DNA of 64,000 nucleotides from Limosilactobacillus antri DSM 16041 (GCF_000160835.1 NZ_GG700733.1:756333-820332), one strand, 5' to 3'; shown: positions 7,896-17,297, numbered from the stretch's first letter. Numbers and translations are program-made. The notes: generated from the sequence alone by a model not told the origin.

Positions 7896-8927
7896 GTGGC
7901 AGGCAAACAAGTAAGGACGGTCCGGCAGCTCCAGCCGGCGTTAATTGACCGGCTCAAGCGGGTGATTGACAGGCAGGAATTAGCACACGCTTACCTCCTC
8001 GTCGGCCCCGCGGGTTCAGGGAAAAGTGAAGTGGCGCAGTGGCTGGCCTTGCGCCTTTTTTGCTTGCACCCGCAAGACGATGAACCCGACCTGACCTGTC
8101 CGGAATGCCAACGAATTTTGAGCGGCAACCATCCAGACGTGGTTGTCGCGGCGCCCGAGGGCCGGCAGATTAAAGTGGACCGCATTCGCTACCTCAAGAG
8201 CGAGTTTACCAAGAGCGCGATGGAAGGGAGCCAGAAACTCTTCATCATTCAAGACGCGGAGAAGATGACGACCAGTGCGGCCAACAGCCTGTTGAAGTTT
8301 ATTGAAGAACCGGGGCCGGGCACTTATATTTTGATGCTGACCAGCAATAAGAGTGCCGTCCTACCGACGATTCAATCCCGGACCCAGGTGCTGGAAATGG
8401 CTCCCCTGAAGCGGGCGGACCTCCTCAGGGTCTTAGCCGATCACGGGGTCAGTCAGCGATTAGCACAGGTGGCGGTCGGCCTGACCGATTCGGTAGCGGC
8501 AATTGAACGGTGGTGCGGGGACGACTGGCTATCCAATGCCGTTCAGGGGGTCACCCGCTGGTACCAGCATGCCAGTGCCGGGCAGATGCTGGCCTTTGTT
8601 GACGTGACGACGGACCTGGTTAAACTGGCGGGGCATGACCGGGAGCGCCAACAGGTCTTGTTGGACTTGATGACCCTCTTGTGGCGGGATACGCTATTAG
8701 TAGCGAGCGGGGTGACCGTAAGCAGCCGCTTGCACTTTGCGGATGACTTGGACCTGGTTAAGCAGGTTAGCCAGCGCTACTCACTTGACCAGCTGCTCGC
8801 GGTCAGCCAGTTAACGTTAGATACCCGCCATCAGTTGGAGCAAAACATCAGTTTCCAAAACGTTAGCGAGCAATTGACGATTCAAATTGTCCAGACCTTA
8901 AACGGGAATACGGGGGCACGCAAATGA
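7896..8927 (+). CDS. holB: DNA polymerase III delta' subunit
   Basis: HolB (343 residues) is the stator of the clamp loader that contains DnaX. Walker A is GPAGSGKS (37-44). The zinc module is reduced to CLHPQDDEPDLTCPECQ. A GTG start is used. The last 4 bases overlap yabA (ATGA). Having dnaX and holB in one operon would support stoichiometric clamp-loader assembly. Confidence 0.95.
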   Translation: MAGKQVRTVRQLQPALIDRLKRVIDRQELAHAYLLVGPAGSGKSEVAQWLALRLFCLHPQDDEPDLTCPECQRILSGNHPDVVVAAPEGRQIKVDRIRYLKSEFTKSAMEGSQKLFIIQDAEKMTTSAANSLLKFIEEPGPGTYILMLTSNKSAVLPTIQSRTQVLEMAPLKRADLLRVLADHGVSQRLAQVAVGLTDSVAAIERWCGDDWLSNAVQGVTRWYQHASAGQMLAFVDVTTDLVKLAGHDRERQQVLLDLMTLLWRDTLLVASGVTVSSRLHFADDLDLVKQVSQRYSLDQLLAVSQLTLDTRHQLEQNISFQNVSEQLTIQIVQTLNGNTGARK

Positions 8928-9283
8928 ACGAAAATCAACAGCAGAATAATATTTACGATCACCTGGCCAAGCTCGGCAGCCACCTGACGGAAATGGGAAA
9001 CGAACTGGCGGCACTGAAGTCACAGTTGAACCTAGCCCTGGCCCAGAACGCAGAGCTGACGATCGAAAACCGTCACCTCCAAGAGGCAATCAAGAAGCTT
9101 CGGGACCAGCGGGGCGAGCAGCAGCTTTCCACGGGCCGGCGGACGCTGAATGAGCTTTACCACCAGGGTTTCCACGTCTGTCGGAAGCACTTTGGCGAGC
9201 GCCTTGCTCCTCACGAGAGCTGTATTTTTTGTGATGAGGCAATTTTCAGCGGCTTGGACAAGCAGAACGGGGGGCAGGACTGA
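8924..9283 (+). CDS. yabA: Replication initiation control protein YabA
   Basis: This 119-residue protein limits DnaA activity by bridging DnaA and the sliding clamp in Bacillus. It has an N-terminal leucine-zipper-like coiled coil (about 10-65) and a C-terminal zinc motif H84-x-C86 ... C100-x2-C103. It overlaps the end of holB by 4 bp and precedes rsmI by 1 bp, the order known from Bacillus subtilis. Confidence 0.95.
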   Translation: MNENQQQNNIYDHLAKLGSHLTEMGNELAALKSQLNLALAQNAELTIENRHLQEAIKKLRDQRGEQQLSTGRRTLNELYHQGFHVCRKHFGERLAPHESCIFCDEAIFSGLDKQNGGQD

Positions 9284-9284
9284 G

Positions 9285-10154
9285 ATGCAACGGATTAGCA
9301 GTTTTAACGGTGACCAGCAGGGGCGGCTCTACCTGGTGCCCACCCCGATTGGCAACCTGGATGATATGACCTTTCGGGCGATTAAGACCCTGCAGGCGGT
9401 CGACCTGATTGCCGCAGAGGATACGCGCCATACCCAGCAGCTGCTCAACCACTTTGAAATTTCGACCCGTCAGGTTAGTTTTCACGAGCATAACACCGAG
9501 CAGCGGATTCCCGAGTTGCTGGCTAAACTCAAGGCGGGACAGCAAGTTGCCCAGTGCAGCGACGCGGGGATGCCCTCAATTTCCGACCCGGGAAAGGAAC
9601 TGGTTGCCGCGGCGGTGGCGGCCGGAATCCCGGTTGTCCCGTTGCCGGGGGCCAATGCCGGCCTGACCGCCTTGATTGCCTCGGGACTGGCGCCCCAGCC
9701 CTTTTACTTTTATGGCTTTTTAGAACGCAAGCACCAGCAGCAGGTTAGTGAACTTCAGCAGTTGGCTGACCGGCCGGAAACAATGATTTTCTATGAAGCC
9801 CCCCACCGGCTCAAAAAGACCCTGACGACGATGGCCGAGGTATTGGGAAATGACCGGCGGGCCGTACTGGCACGGGAGCTAACCAAGCGTTACGAGGAGT
9901 TCAGCCGGGGTACGCTGGCTGAACTACGGGACTACTTTGCCGACCACCAGTCCCGGGGGGAGTTTGTGATCCTGGTTGCCGGCAATGACCACCCGACTGC
10001 CGGGCAGCCCCAAAGTGCTGGGAGCCCGGTCGAACAGGTCGATCAGGAAATTAGCCGGGGGCTGTCGACCAACGCGGCGATTAAACTGGTTGCCAAGCGC
10101 AACCGCATTAACCGGCAGGAATTATACCGGGAATACCACCACATAGGAGAATAG
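9285..10154 (+). CDS. rsmI: 16S rRNA 2'-O-ribose C1402 methyltransferase
   Basis: RsmI (289 residues) methylates the 2'-OH of C1402 in 16S rRNA using SAM. It shows the tetrapyrrole-methylase fold signatures LYLVPTPIGNLDDMTFRAI and a glycine-rich SAM loop around VVPLPGANAGLTALIASG. The open frame extends upstream into yabA, but the start at 9285 has GGGGGGCAGG upstream and yields the family N-terminus. It overlaps no neighbour and is followed within 2 bp by the thioesterase gene. Confidence 0.95.
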   Translation: MQRISSFNGDQQGRLYLVPTPIGNLDDMTFRAIKTLQAVDLIAAEDTRHTQQLLNHFEISTRQVSFHEHNTEQRIPELLAKLKAGQQVAQCSDAGMPSISDPGKELVAAAVAAGIPVVPLPGANAGLTALIASGLAPQPFYFYGFLERKHQQQVSELQQLADRPETMIFYEAPHRLKKTLTTMAEVLGNDRRAVLARELTKRYEEFSRGTLAELRDYFADHQSRGEFVILVAGNDHPTAGQPQSAGSPVEQVDQEISRGLSTNAAIKLVAKRNRINRQELYREYHHIGE

Positions 10155-10156
10155 TT

Positions 10157-10915
10157 GTGACCAAGTTAATTCAAAACGCGAATTGCTATGAAATGCAGCA
10201 CCAGCTGACCTATTACGAATGTACCGATTCTGGTCATCCCAGCATGAGTATGCTGCTGAGCATGATGACGATGGTTTCGGACGCCCATTCAATTTTTGTG
10301 GGCCTCGATCGGGCCGCTGTTGATAAGAGCGGAGGGGCCTGGGTAATCGTTGGCTATGATGGTCAGCTGGCGCCCCACCAGCCCTGCTTTGGCGACCAGG
10401 TGATCATTGGCACCCGGGCGCTGGCTTACAACCGCTTCTTTGCCCTGCGGGAGTTCTGGCTTTCGGACCTCGACCACCAGCAGCAGTACGTCCACGTTAA
10501 GGCCCTTTTTGTCATGATGGACTTGACGGCCCGGCGGCTGATGCGGATTCCGGCCAGGTTAATTACCCCCTTTGCGTCGCCATTAAAGAAACGCTTGCCC
10601 CGTTTGGCCAAACCGGGACAGCTGCCCGCGGAGTACGCGGCTCGCGACTACCGGGTGCGCTACTTTGATATTGATATTAACCATCACGTCAACAACGCCC
10701 GCTACCTTGACTGGATGTTGGACCCGTTAGGCCCGGATTTCCTGCGGCAGCACCGCCCAGTAGCCTTTAAGATCAACTATGAAGCGGAGGTCCAGGAGGG
10801 GGCCACGGTTGAGAGCCGCTACGTTCTTGACCGCCCAACCCTCACCACCGTTCACGAAATCTGGGCCGGGGGACGGCGCTGCACCACGGCTGAACTTAGC
10901 TGGCAGACAGCTTAA
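10157..10915 (+). CDS. Acyl-ACP thioesterase (FatA-like)
   Basis: This 252-residue protein has two hot-dog domains. It hydrolyses acyl-ACP to free fatty acids in the related plant and bacterial enzymes. The C-terminal domain contains DIDINHHVNNARYLDWMLD, which carries the conserved Asn/His region. The GTG start has AGGAGA 6 nt upstream. It is the last gene of the dnaX operon, and a strong hairpin follows. Its physiological substrate is not evident from sequence. Confidence 0.85.
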   Translation: MTKLIQNANCYEMQHQLTYYECTDSGHPSMSMLLSMMTMVSDAHSIFVGLDRAAVDKSGGAWVIVGYDGQLAPHQPCFGDQVIIGTRALAYNRFFALREFWLSDLDHQQQYVHVKALFVMMDLTARRLMRIPARLITPFASPLKKRLPRLAKPGQLPAEYAARDYRVRYFDIDINHHVNNARYLDWMLDPLGPDFLRQHRPVAFKINYEAEVQEGATVESRYVLDRPTLTTVHEIWAGGRRCTTAELSWQTA

Positions 10916-10971
10916 CGGGCCGAATGGTACGCGGAGCACTATTATTAAGCTGAAAATCAAATAATGTGGTA

Positions 10972-11021
10972 CAGAATGAGGTCTAAAGCTCGGCAAGGTC
11001 GAACTCTAGACCTCATTTCTG
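10972..11021 (+). terminator. 50-nt imperfect palindrome after the dnaX operon
   Basis: Arms CAGAATGAGGTCTA (10972-10985) and TAGACCTCATTTCTG (11007-11021) pair over 14 bp with one bulged base. The inner sequence continues the stem with mismatches. The T tract is weak (TTTCC). It most likely terminates the dnaX operon but could also be a dispersed intergenic element. Confidence 0.6.
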
Positions 11022-11266
11022 TTTCCTAAAGCCGAGCCCAGGGGACCAAAACGGAAGTCCTAACCGGCTTCCGCGTTAGAACCGTTCAAAAACGAACTCA
11101 TCCTGATTCCTGTTTCACGGTTGGGCGCCCATCCTCATTCTGGCCCGGTTTAACTGCCCGTTAATTTATAAATATGATTTTAGTAATAAATTCTGTTTTG
11201 GCCCGGCGGAATCATAAGCTATAATGGATCTATAAAGAACTGCGAACCATATTGAGGAGGGATAAA
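11022..11266 (+). other. Hairpin-rich intergenic spacer before the ppx-like gene
   Basis: There is no credible gene here. The spacer contains further complementary segments. GCCGAGC (about 11031) can pair with GCTCGGC inside the preceding hairpin loop. CGGAAG/CTTCCG form a hairpin at about 11052-11073. AACCGT and ACGGTT are complementary over about 11090-11122. CCTCATTCTG (about 11133-11142) is the exact complement of the 5' arm of the preceding palindrome. A possible -10 (TATAAT, 11220-11225) precedes the next gene. Confidence 0.5.
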
Positions 11267-12781
11267 ATGGCCAAGTCATTAACAGCAGTAATTTACTTGG
11301 AGCCGAACCAAGTAAGCTTGCGGATTATTGAGCTGCCGAGCCTGAAGGTGGTTAACAATGTTCAGTCTGGCGCCTTGATGGTTGGTACTGAGGAGATTGC
11401 CAACTATGCCCAGAATATGGAAGCGATTGTTAATAACCTGGACGGCTTTAAGCAACTGGTCAAGGATTATCAAGTCAAGGAAATTTCGTTTTACGGGGCC
11501 CTAGAGGACCTGGATGAGGTGACGGCCCAGTACGTGGCCGACCAGCTAGAGGTCCGGACCGGTCTTCGGATCAAGTGGCTCAACAACAACCAGTTGATGG
11601 CCCAGTCGATGAGTTGTGTCGTCACCCACCTGGCGGAATTTAGCAAGCTAAGCAGGCACTGCCTTTACCTGGTCAGTCTGGGGCTTGATTCGATGACCCT
11701 GGCCTTCTTCCACCACGGCAACTTTGAAACTTTGTGGGAGCTTGACCTCGGCGGTGCGCAAATCAGCCGGCTGGTGGAGCACCTGCGCCAAACCACCACC
11801 AATCCCGAGGAAATTATCCAGGACTATATCAATAGCAAGCTGGGCTACATCGCTCCGGAACTGATCCAAAAGAAGAAGACGACCCTGCTGATTCAAAATG
11901 CGCCCACCCTTGCCAAACGGTATATTGAAGGGCGCCACCACCTGGGCGAGGTTTCCAGTGAAGTCTTTATGAACCCGCTTGACCAGATTGACCTGCTAGC
12001 GCCCGAACAGCGCCTCTGGGACGAGGAGCTGGTTGAAAGCCGGCAACGGGAGCTGCTGGTGCCAAATTACCTGGTGATCGCCCGGACGGCCGAGCTGATT
12101 CACCCAACCAATATTTACGTGACTGATATTTCGGTAATGGACGGGCTGGCCAGCGGGATCGCCGTCAACAACGACCAGTCGCGCCAGCAAATCCATACCA
12201 TGATCCGGACCTCGGCCCACGACCTAGCGGAGCGCTACGGGGTCAACAACGCGCACCAGCGGTTTGTGACCAGGTTTGCCCTCCAGTTTTTCGACCAGCT
12301 GCGGCCGATCCACCGGCTGGGCAACCATGAGCGGCTCCTGCTGGAAATCGCCAGCATGGTTGATGATATTGGCAACTTCATTAACCAGAGCGGCCACTAC
12401 CGCCACTCGGCCTATATCCTGCGGGCCAACCCGCTGATCGGGCTGTCGGACGAAGACAACCGGATTATTGCCGAAGTGGCCCGTTACCACAGTGCAGAGT
12501 CACCGACCGCGATGCAGCCGCACTATCGCCACCTCGACGATAATATTCAATTGACGATTGCCAAGCTGGCGGCGATCCTGCGGGTAGTGGATTCGCTTGA
12601 TGATTCCCGCCAGCAGAAGATCACCGCCGTCAGTCTTAAACTCACCAGCGACAACCGCCTCAAGATCAAGGCAACCGCTAACGACGACCTGGTTTTGGAA
12701 AAGTGGTCGTTCAGTTCAAAAGCAAGATTATTTAAGGATGTCTACGGAATTCAACCAATCTTAATTGAGAGGGGCAATTAG
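11267..12781 (+). CDS. Ppx/GppA-like protein with HD-type C-terminal domain, active-site motifs degenerate
   Basis: This 504-residue protein is built like an exopolyphosphatase: actin/hexokinase-fold N-terminal half, then an HD-like helical domain from about 310. The expected phosphate-loop motif DxGSNS is replaced by YLEPNQVSLRI (10-20), and DxGGGS by SLGLDS (137-142). The HD dyad reads D366-D367 (MVDDIGNFIN). It heads the ppx-like/ppk/ppx cluster seen in lactobacilli, 2 bp before ppk, and so probably acts in polyphosphate metabolism. Catalysis by the usual mechanism looks doubtful. The start ATG at 11267 has GAGGAGGG upstream. Confidence 0.8.
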   Translation: MAKSLTAVIYLEPNQVSLRIIELPSLKVVNNVQSGALMVGTEEIANYAQNMEAIVNNLDGFKQLVKDYQVKEISFYGALEDLDEVTAQYVADQLEVRTGLRIKWLNNNQLMAQSMSCVVTHLAEFSKLSRHCLYLVSLGLDSMTLAFFHHGNFETLWELDLGGAQISRLVEHLRQTTTNPEEIIQDYINSKLGYIAPELIQKKKTTLLIQNAPTLAKRYIEGRHHLGEVSSEVFMNPLDQIDLLAPEQRLWDEELVESRQRELLVPNYLVIARTAELIHPTNIYVTDISVMDGLASGIAVNNDQSRQQIHTMIRTSAHDLAERYGVNNAHQRFVTRFALQFFDQLRPIHRLGNHERLLLEIASMVDDIGNFINQSGHYRHSAYILRANPLIGLSDEDNRIIAEVARYHSAESPTAMQPHYRHLDDNIQLTIAKLAAILRVVDSLDDSRQQKITAVSLKLTSDNRLKIKATANDDLVLEKWSFSSKARLFKDVYGIQPILIERGN

Positions 12782-12783
12782 GA

Positions 12784-15039
12784 ATGTACAAGGATTTTTA
12801 TAAACCAGAAAATTACGTCAACCGGGAACTCAGCTGGATTGACTTTAATGGCCGGGTCCTCGGTGAGGCCACGGACGTCAGCAACCCGCTGCTGGAGCGG
12901 GCAAACTTCCTCGGGATCACCCAGAGCAACGTCGATGAGTTCTTTATGGTCCGGGTGGCCTCGCTCCATAAACTGGCGGCGGCCAACGTGACCACGACTG
13001 ATGCCTCAGGGCTCACGCCGGAAGAGCAGCTGAACGCGGTCAACCGCAAGGAACACCGGATGGTCCAGGAACGCTATGAGATTTACAATGAACAGATCAT
13101 TCCCCAGCTGGCAAAGGAGCAGATTAACATTCTCCACATCCAGGACCTGGACCAGAAGCAGTATGAGTTTATCCGCCGCTATTTCAACGACGAATTGATG
13201 CCGGTCCTGACACCAATGGCTGACGATAGTTCCCGGCCGTTCCCGTTTATCTCCAATAGTTCACTCAACATTGCGATCCGTCTGCGGCGGGATCCGGCGG
13301 CCCGGCAGCCCGGGAAACACGAAACCTTGGAGGGGGACCAGGAAGTTAATAAAAAGCAAACCGAACCCCATGACGACCGGCAGGAAGCCGAAATTAAGTT
13401 TGCAACAGTCCGGGTGCCGGAAATTTACAAGCGCCTGGTCCGGCTACCGGGAGAAAATAACTTTATCCTGATTGACGAACTGGTCAAAGAGTTTCTGACC
13501 CTGCTCTTTCCGGGCTACCAGATCCTGGCGACGGCTACCTACCGGGTCATGCGGGACATGGACCTGGACGTGGCGGAAGAAGATACCTCGGACCTCCTAA
13601 GGGCCGTCAAGCACCAGCTGCGGGAACGGGAGCACGGCCAGGTGATGCGGCTGGAAGTGGAGAATAGCATTGATGGCTGGTTAGAGGATCAGCTGATTGA
13701 TAACCTCCACGTTTCAGAACGGTCGATCTACCGGGTTGACGGCCCGGTTGACCTGACCTTTTTGAAGAAGCTGTCGGGAATGGTTGACGGGCACGCCGAC
13801 CTGCGCTTCAAACCGTTCAAGCCCTACCTAAACCCCCAGCTGGACATGGAACACAACATCTTCAAGGCGATTCGCCAGCGGGATTACCTGCTCCAGCACC
13901 CCTACGACAACTTTGACGCGGTCGTTAACTTTATCCACCAGGCGGCGACCGATCCCGCAGTGCTGGCCATTAAGATGACCCTCTACCGGGTTTCGGGAAA
14001 TTCGCCAATTATCAAGTACCTGGGGATGGCCGCCCAGCGGGGCAAGCAGGTAACGGTCCTGGTCGAAGTCAAGGCCCGGTTTGATGAGCAGAATAACGTT
14101 CGCTGGGCCCAGCGCTTGGAGCAGATGGGCTGCCACGTAATTTACGGCCTGGTGGGCTTAAAGACCCACTGTAAGGTGGCCCTGGTTATCCGCCGGGATG
14201 AGGACGGTCTGCGGCGCTATATGCACCTGGGAACCGGGAACTATAATGACGTTACCGCGCACTTTTACACTGACATGGGGCTCTTTACCTGTGACCATGA
14301 ATTAGGGGTCGACATGACCAACCTCTTTAACATGCTCTCCGGGTTTGCCCGGCCGCCGTACTTTTACCAGCTCCGGGTTTCGCCAGACGGGATTCGCAAT
14401 TTCATTAACCAGAAGATTGACGACCAGATTGCGGTGGCCAAGTCCGGCAATCCGGCCCTGATCCGGATGAAGATGAATTCTCTGTCGGATAAGCAGATCA
14501 TTGCCCACCTTTATGACGCGGCGGCTAATGGGGTCAAGGTCCAGCTGCTGGTTCGGGGAATCACCTGCCTGCGCAATGACCTGCCTGAATTGCACAATAA
14601 TATTGAGGTCCATTCCATCGTTGGCCGCTTCCTGGAACACTCCCGGATTTACTACTTTGAAAGTAACGGTCACGAGGAAATTTACCTCGCCAGTGCCGAT
14701 ATGATGACCCGCAACCTGAACCGGCGGGTCGAAGAATTGTATCCGGTCACCCAGGCAGATACCAAGGCCCGGGCCATTCAAATCTTTGATATTATGTGGC
14801 GGGACAACGTTAAAACCCGGGTCTTAGAGGGGGACCACTACGAGCGGATCGACCGTGACGGTGCAGCACCATTTAACTCCCAGGAATACTTTGTTCAGGA
14901 GGCGGTCCGTCTGAATAAACAGGACAATAAGCAGCAGCGGGCCCGGCGCCACTTCCCCAACGTCTTTGAAACCCTCTCAAAGCACGTACCGAGCCTGCAC
15001 TTAAAAGAAAAGGATGATGCTAATGGCGAAAACGACTAG
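12784..15039 (+). CDS. ppk: Polyphosphate kinase 1
   Basis: PPK1 (751 residues) polymerises the gamma-phosphate of ATP into polyphosphate and runs in reverse. It has the N-terminal helical and head domains (VNRELSWIDFNGRVL near 18-32), then two phospholipase-D-like domains. The autophosphorylated His lies in RRYMHLGTGNYND. A charged linker around residues 175-205 (rich in Glu, Lys, Gln) interrupts the head domain and looks unstructured. It sits between two Ppx-family genes and overlaps the second by 17 bp. Confidence 0.97.
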   Translation: MYKDFYKPENYVNRELSWIDFNGRVLGEATDVSNPLLERANFLGITQSNVDEFFMVRVASLHKLAAANVTTTDASGLTPEEQLNAVNRKEHRMVQERYEIYNEQIIPQLAKEQINILHIQDLDQKQYEFIRRYFNDELMPVLTPMADDSSRPFPFISNSSLNIAIRLRRDPAARQPGKHETLEGDQEVNKKQTEPHDDRQEAEIKFATVRVPEIYKRLVRLPGENNFILIDELVKEFLTLLFPGYQILATATYRVMRDMDLDVAEEDTSDLLRAVKHQLREREHGQVMRLEVENSIDGWLEDQLIDNLHVSERSIYRVDGPVDLTFLKKLSGMVDGHADLRFKPFKPYLNPQLDMEHNIFKAIRQRDYLLQHPYDNFDAVVNFIHQAATDPAVLAIKMTLYRVSGNSPIIKYLGMAAQRGKQVTVLVEVKARFDEQNNVRWAQRLEQMGCHVIYGLVGLKTHCKVALVIRRDEDGLRRYMHLGTGNYNDVTAHFYTDMGLFTCDHELGVDMTNLFNMLSGFARPPYFYQLRVSPDGIRNFINQKIDDQIAVAKSGNPALIRMKMNSLSDKQIIAHLYDAAANGVKVQLLVRGITCLRNDLPELHNNIEVHSIVGRFLEHSRIYYFESNGHEEIYLASADMMTRNLNRRVEELYPVTQADTKARAIQIFDIMWRDNVKTRVLEGDHYERIDRDGAAPFNSQEYFVQEAVRLNKQDNKQQRARRHFPNVFETLSKHVPSLHLKEKDDANGEND

Positions 15040-15967
15040 ACTAGCGGTGATTGACCTCGGCTCGAATTCGGTCCGGCTTAAGATCAGCGAGATCCTGCCG
15101 GACAACGAGGTGGTGACCCGGCAGTATATCAAGCGCTACGTCCGGCTTTCTTCACAGATGGGGCCGGAAAAGACCCTGAAAAAGGAACCGGTCGAACGGA
15201 CACTGGACGCCCTGCGGGAATTTCGCGAAATCTGCGACCAGTATTCACGGCTCAAGGTGATTGCGGTGGCGACGGCGGCAGTCCGGCAGGCAAAAAACCA
15301 AGCAGAATTTTTGCAACGGGCGAAAAAGGAAACCGGCTTTGCCATTCGGGTAATTTCCGGGGCCCAGGAAGCTTACTTAGATTACGTGGGGGTTACCCAT
15401 AGTCTGGAAATTGACCGGGGGCTGATTATTGATACCGGGGGTGCCAGTATGGAGCTCGTCGGGGTCGAAAGCGGGGCCGCTGAAGAAACCATCAGTATCC
15501 CCCTGGGGTCAGTGATCTTATCCCAGCACTACCACCTCGGCGATCAAATTCAGGCTGCCAACCTCTTCGACGCCATGGTCGAGGTTGATGAGGCATTGTC
15601 GCACCAGCGCTGGCTCAGCCGCTTCCGGGACAGCCGGATTATTGCCCTGGGCGGCTGCAACCGGGCCCTCGCCAAAATCTACCGCTGGCGAAACGCGGTC
15701 GAAGGCAAGGCCGCGCCGATTCACGGCCTGATGATGACCTCGGCGACGGCTTTTCAAATCATGCACGAACTGCTAGAAGGGGATCGGGCCAGCCGGGCGG
15801 CAATCCGCGGGGTAACCCGGGAACGGGCCGATGTCATTGTGGGTGGCCTCCTGCCGCTGCTCGCCTTGATGCGCCAGTTAGCAATTGATGAGGTGGAGTT
15901 TAGCAATAGCGGGCTGCGTGAGGGCCTCCTATACAAGTATCAGGAGCACAAGCTCGACTTTGACTAG
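15023..15967 (+). CDS. ppx: Exopolyphosphatase / Ppx-GppA phosphatase family
   Basis: This 314-residue Ppx/GppA core protein lacks the C-terminal HD domain. The phosphate-binding motifs are intact: IDLGSNSVRLKI near residue 10 and IIDTGGASMELV near 140. It removes terminal phosphates from polyphosphate or acts on pppGpp. I chose the ATG at 15023, with AAAAGG 9 nt upstream, rather than 15014. It overlaps the end of ppk, implying coupled translation of opposing kinase and phosphatase activities. Confidence 0.9.
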   Translation: MAKTTRLAVIDLGSNSVRLKISEILPDNEVVTRQYIKRYVRLSSQMGPEKTLKKEPVERTLDALREFREICDQYSRLKVIAVATAAVRQAKNQAEFLQRAKKETGFAIRVISGAQEAYLDYVGVTHSLEIDRGLIIDTGGASMELVGVESGAAEETISIPLGSVILSQHYHLGDQIQAANLFDAMVEVDEALSHQRWLSRFRDSRIIALGGCNRALAKIYRWRNAVEGKAAPIHGLMMTSATAFQIMHELLEGDRASRAAIRGVTRERADVIVGGLLPLLALMRQLAIDEVEFSNSGLREGLLYKYQEHKLDFD

Positions 15968-16013
15968 TTTTACTCCTTTTTACTAAAATTTACTAATTAT
16001 TTTAGCGGGTCTG

Positions 16014-16022
16014 TGCTACAAT
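16014..16022 (+). promoter_or_regulatory. Extended -10 promoter of galE
   Basis: TG-C-TACAAT at 16014-16022 lies 60 bp before galE. No good -35 is seen. Confidence 0.55.
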
Positions 16023-16082
16023 TTGGGTGAACGAAGCGCAACCGTCAGTTGCTGGCGGTAGTTGAAGCAAGGAGGAAGTAAG

Positions 16083-17078
16083 ATGGCAATTCTAGTTGCT
16101 GGTGGGGCCGGCTACATTGGCTCCCATATGGTGAAGAACCTGGTGGAACATGGTGAAGACGTGGTTGTTGCCGATAACTTGTCGACCGGACACCGCGCCG
16201 CAATTAACCCGCAGGCGAAGTTTTACGAGGGCGACATCCGGGACCGGGAGTTCTTGGATCAGATCTTTGAGAACGAGGACATTACCGCGGTCGTTCACTT
16301 TGCGGCCTTTTCAATCGTTCCAGAATCAATGAGCAAGCCATTGAAGTACTTTGACAACAACACTGGTGGGATGATTACCCTGCTAGAAGCAATGCACGAT
16401 CATGGGATCAAGTACATCGTCTTTAGTTCAACCGCCGCCACCTATGGGGTACCTGAGCATATGCCGATTAAGGAAACTGACCCGCAAAAGCCGATTAATC
16501 CTTACGGCCTGAGCAAATTGATGATGGAAGAAATGATGGCCTGGGCGGACAAGGCGTACGGGATTAAGTTTGTGGCCCTGCGCTACTTCAACGTTGCCGG
16601 AGCCGCACCAGACGGTACAATCGGGGAGGACCACGGTCCAGAAACGCACCTGGTACCGATTATCCTCCAAGTTGCCCAGGGGAAGCGGGATGAATTGAGT
16701 ATCTTCGGTGATGACTACAACACCCCGGACGGGACGAACGTGCGGGACTATGTTCACGTCATGGACCTGACCGATGCCCACATTCTCGCCATTAAGTACC
16801 TGGAAGCCGGCAACCAGAGCAACGCATTCAACCTGGGCTCATCAACCGGCTTCTCCAATAAGCAGATGCTGGAGGCGGCCCGGGAGGTTACCGGGAAGCC
16901 GATCCCAGCTAAGATGGCACCCCGGCGTCCAGGGGACCCTGACTCCCTAGTAGCGGCGAGTGATAAGGCCCGGGAAGTCTTGGGCTGGAAGCCAAAGTAC
17001 GATGATGTTCACGATATCATTGCCACGGCGTGGAAGTGGCATTCCGCGCACCCTAAGGGCTATGATGACCGGGACTAA
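16083..17078 (+). CDS. galE: UDP-glucose 4-epimerase
   Basis: GalE (331 residues) interconverts UDP-glucose and UDP-galactose. It is an extended short-chain dehydrogenase with NAD motif GGAGYIG (7-13) and catalytic pair Y141-x3-K145 (NPYGLSK). I used the ATG at 16083 with AAGGAGGAAG upstream, 21 bases inside the longest frame. It is a single-gene unit, with its own promoter and a hairpin downstream. UDP-glucose would come from GalU, also in this window. Exopolysaccharide or cell-wall sugar supply is likely. Confidence 0.95.
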   Translation: MAILVAGGAGYIGSHMVKNLVEHGEDVVVADNLSTGHRAAINPQAKFYEGDIRDREFLDQIFENEDITAVVHFAAFSIVPESMSKPLKYFDNNTGGMITLLEAMHDHGIKYIVFSSTAATYGVPEHMPIKETDPQKPINPYGLSKLMMEEMMAWADKAYGIKFVALRYFNVAGAAPDGTIGEDHGPETHLVPIILQVAQGKRDELSIFGDDYNTPDGTNVRDYVHVMDLTDAHILAIKYLEAGNQSNAFNLGSSTGFSNKQMLEAAREVTGKPIPAKMAPRRPGDPDSLVAASDKAREVLGWKPKYDDVHDIIATAWKWHSAHPKGYDDRD

Positions 17079-17128
17079 TTAACGTGAAACGATATAGTGC
17101 GGTGCAATGCGGCTGCACGAGATAATTG

Positions 17129-17176
17129 CAGATGGGGCTTCAGAGTTTGGCTTTGCCGGCGCTGAAGCCCCATCTG
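17129..17176 (+). terminator. 15-bp perfect stem-loop after galE
   Basis: CAGATGGGGCTTCAG (17129-17143) is exactly complementary to 17162-17176 around an 18-nt loop. No T tract follows, so simple Rho-independent termination is doubtful. It may protect the galE mRNA end or act as an operator-like palindrome. A second, weaker hairpin (CCCC...GGGG) lies at about 17229-17256. Confidence 0.6.
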
Positions 17177-17297
17177 TGTCCCGCGTCAGCTAATGAATTC
17201 CAGAGCAACTGAGAGTTTTTTGGCGCGCCCCCGGCTTTCGGTCAGCAAAAGCGGGGTGGGTGTGATAAGATGGTCTATGATTGAAAGGATGATCGAA

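Noticed and set aside
9150..9284. 45-codon N-terminal extension of rsmI
   Set aside because: It overlaps yabA out of frame, lacks a binding site, and the family start is at 9285.
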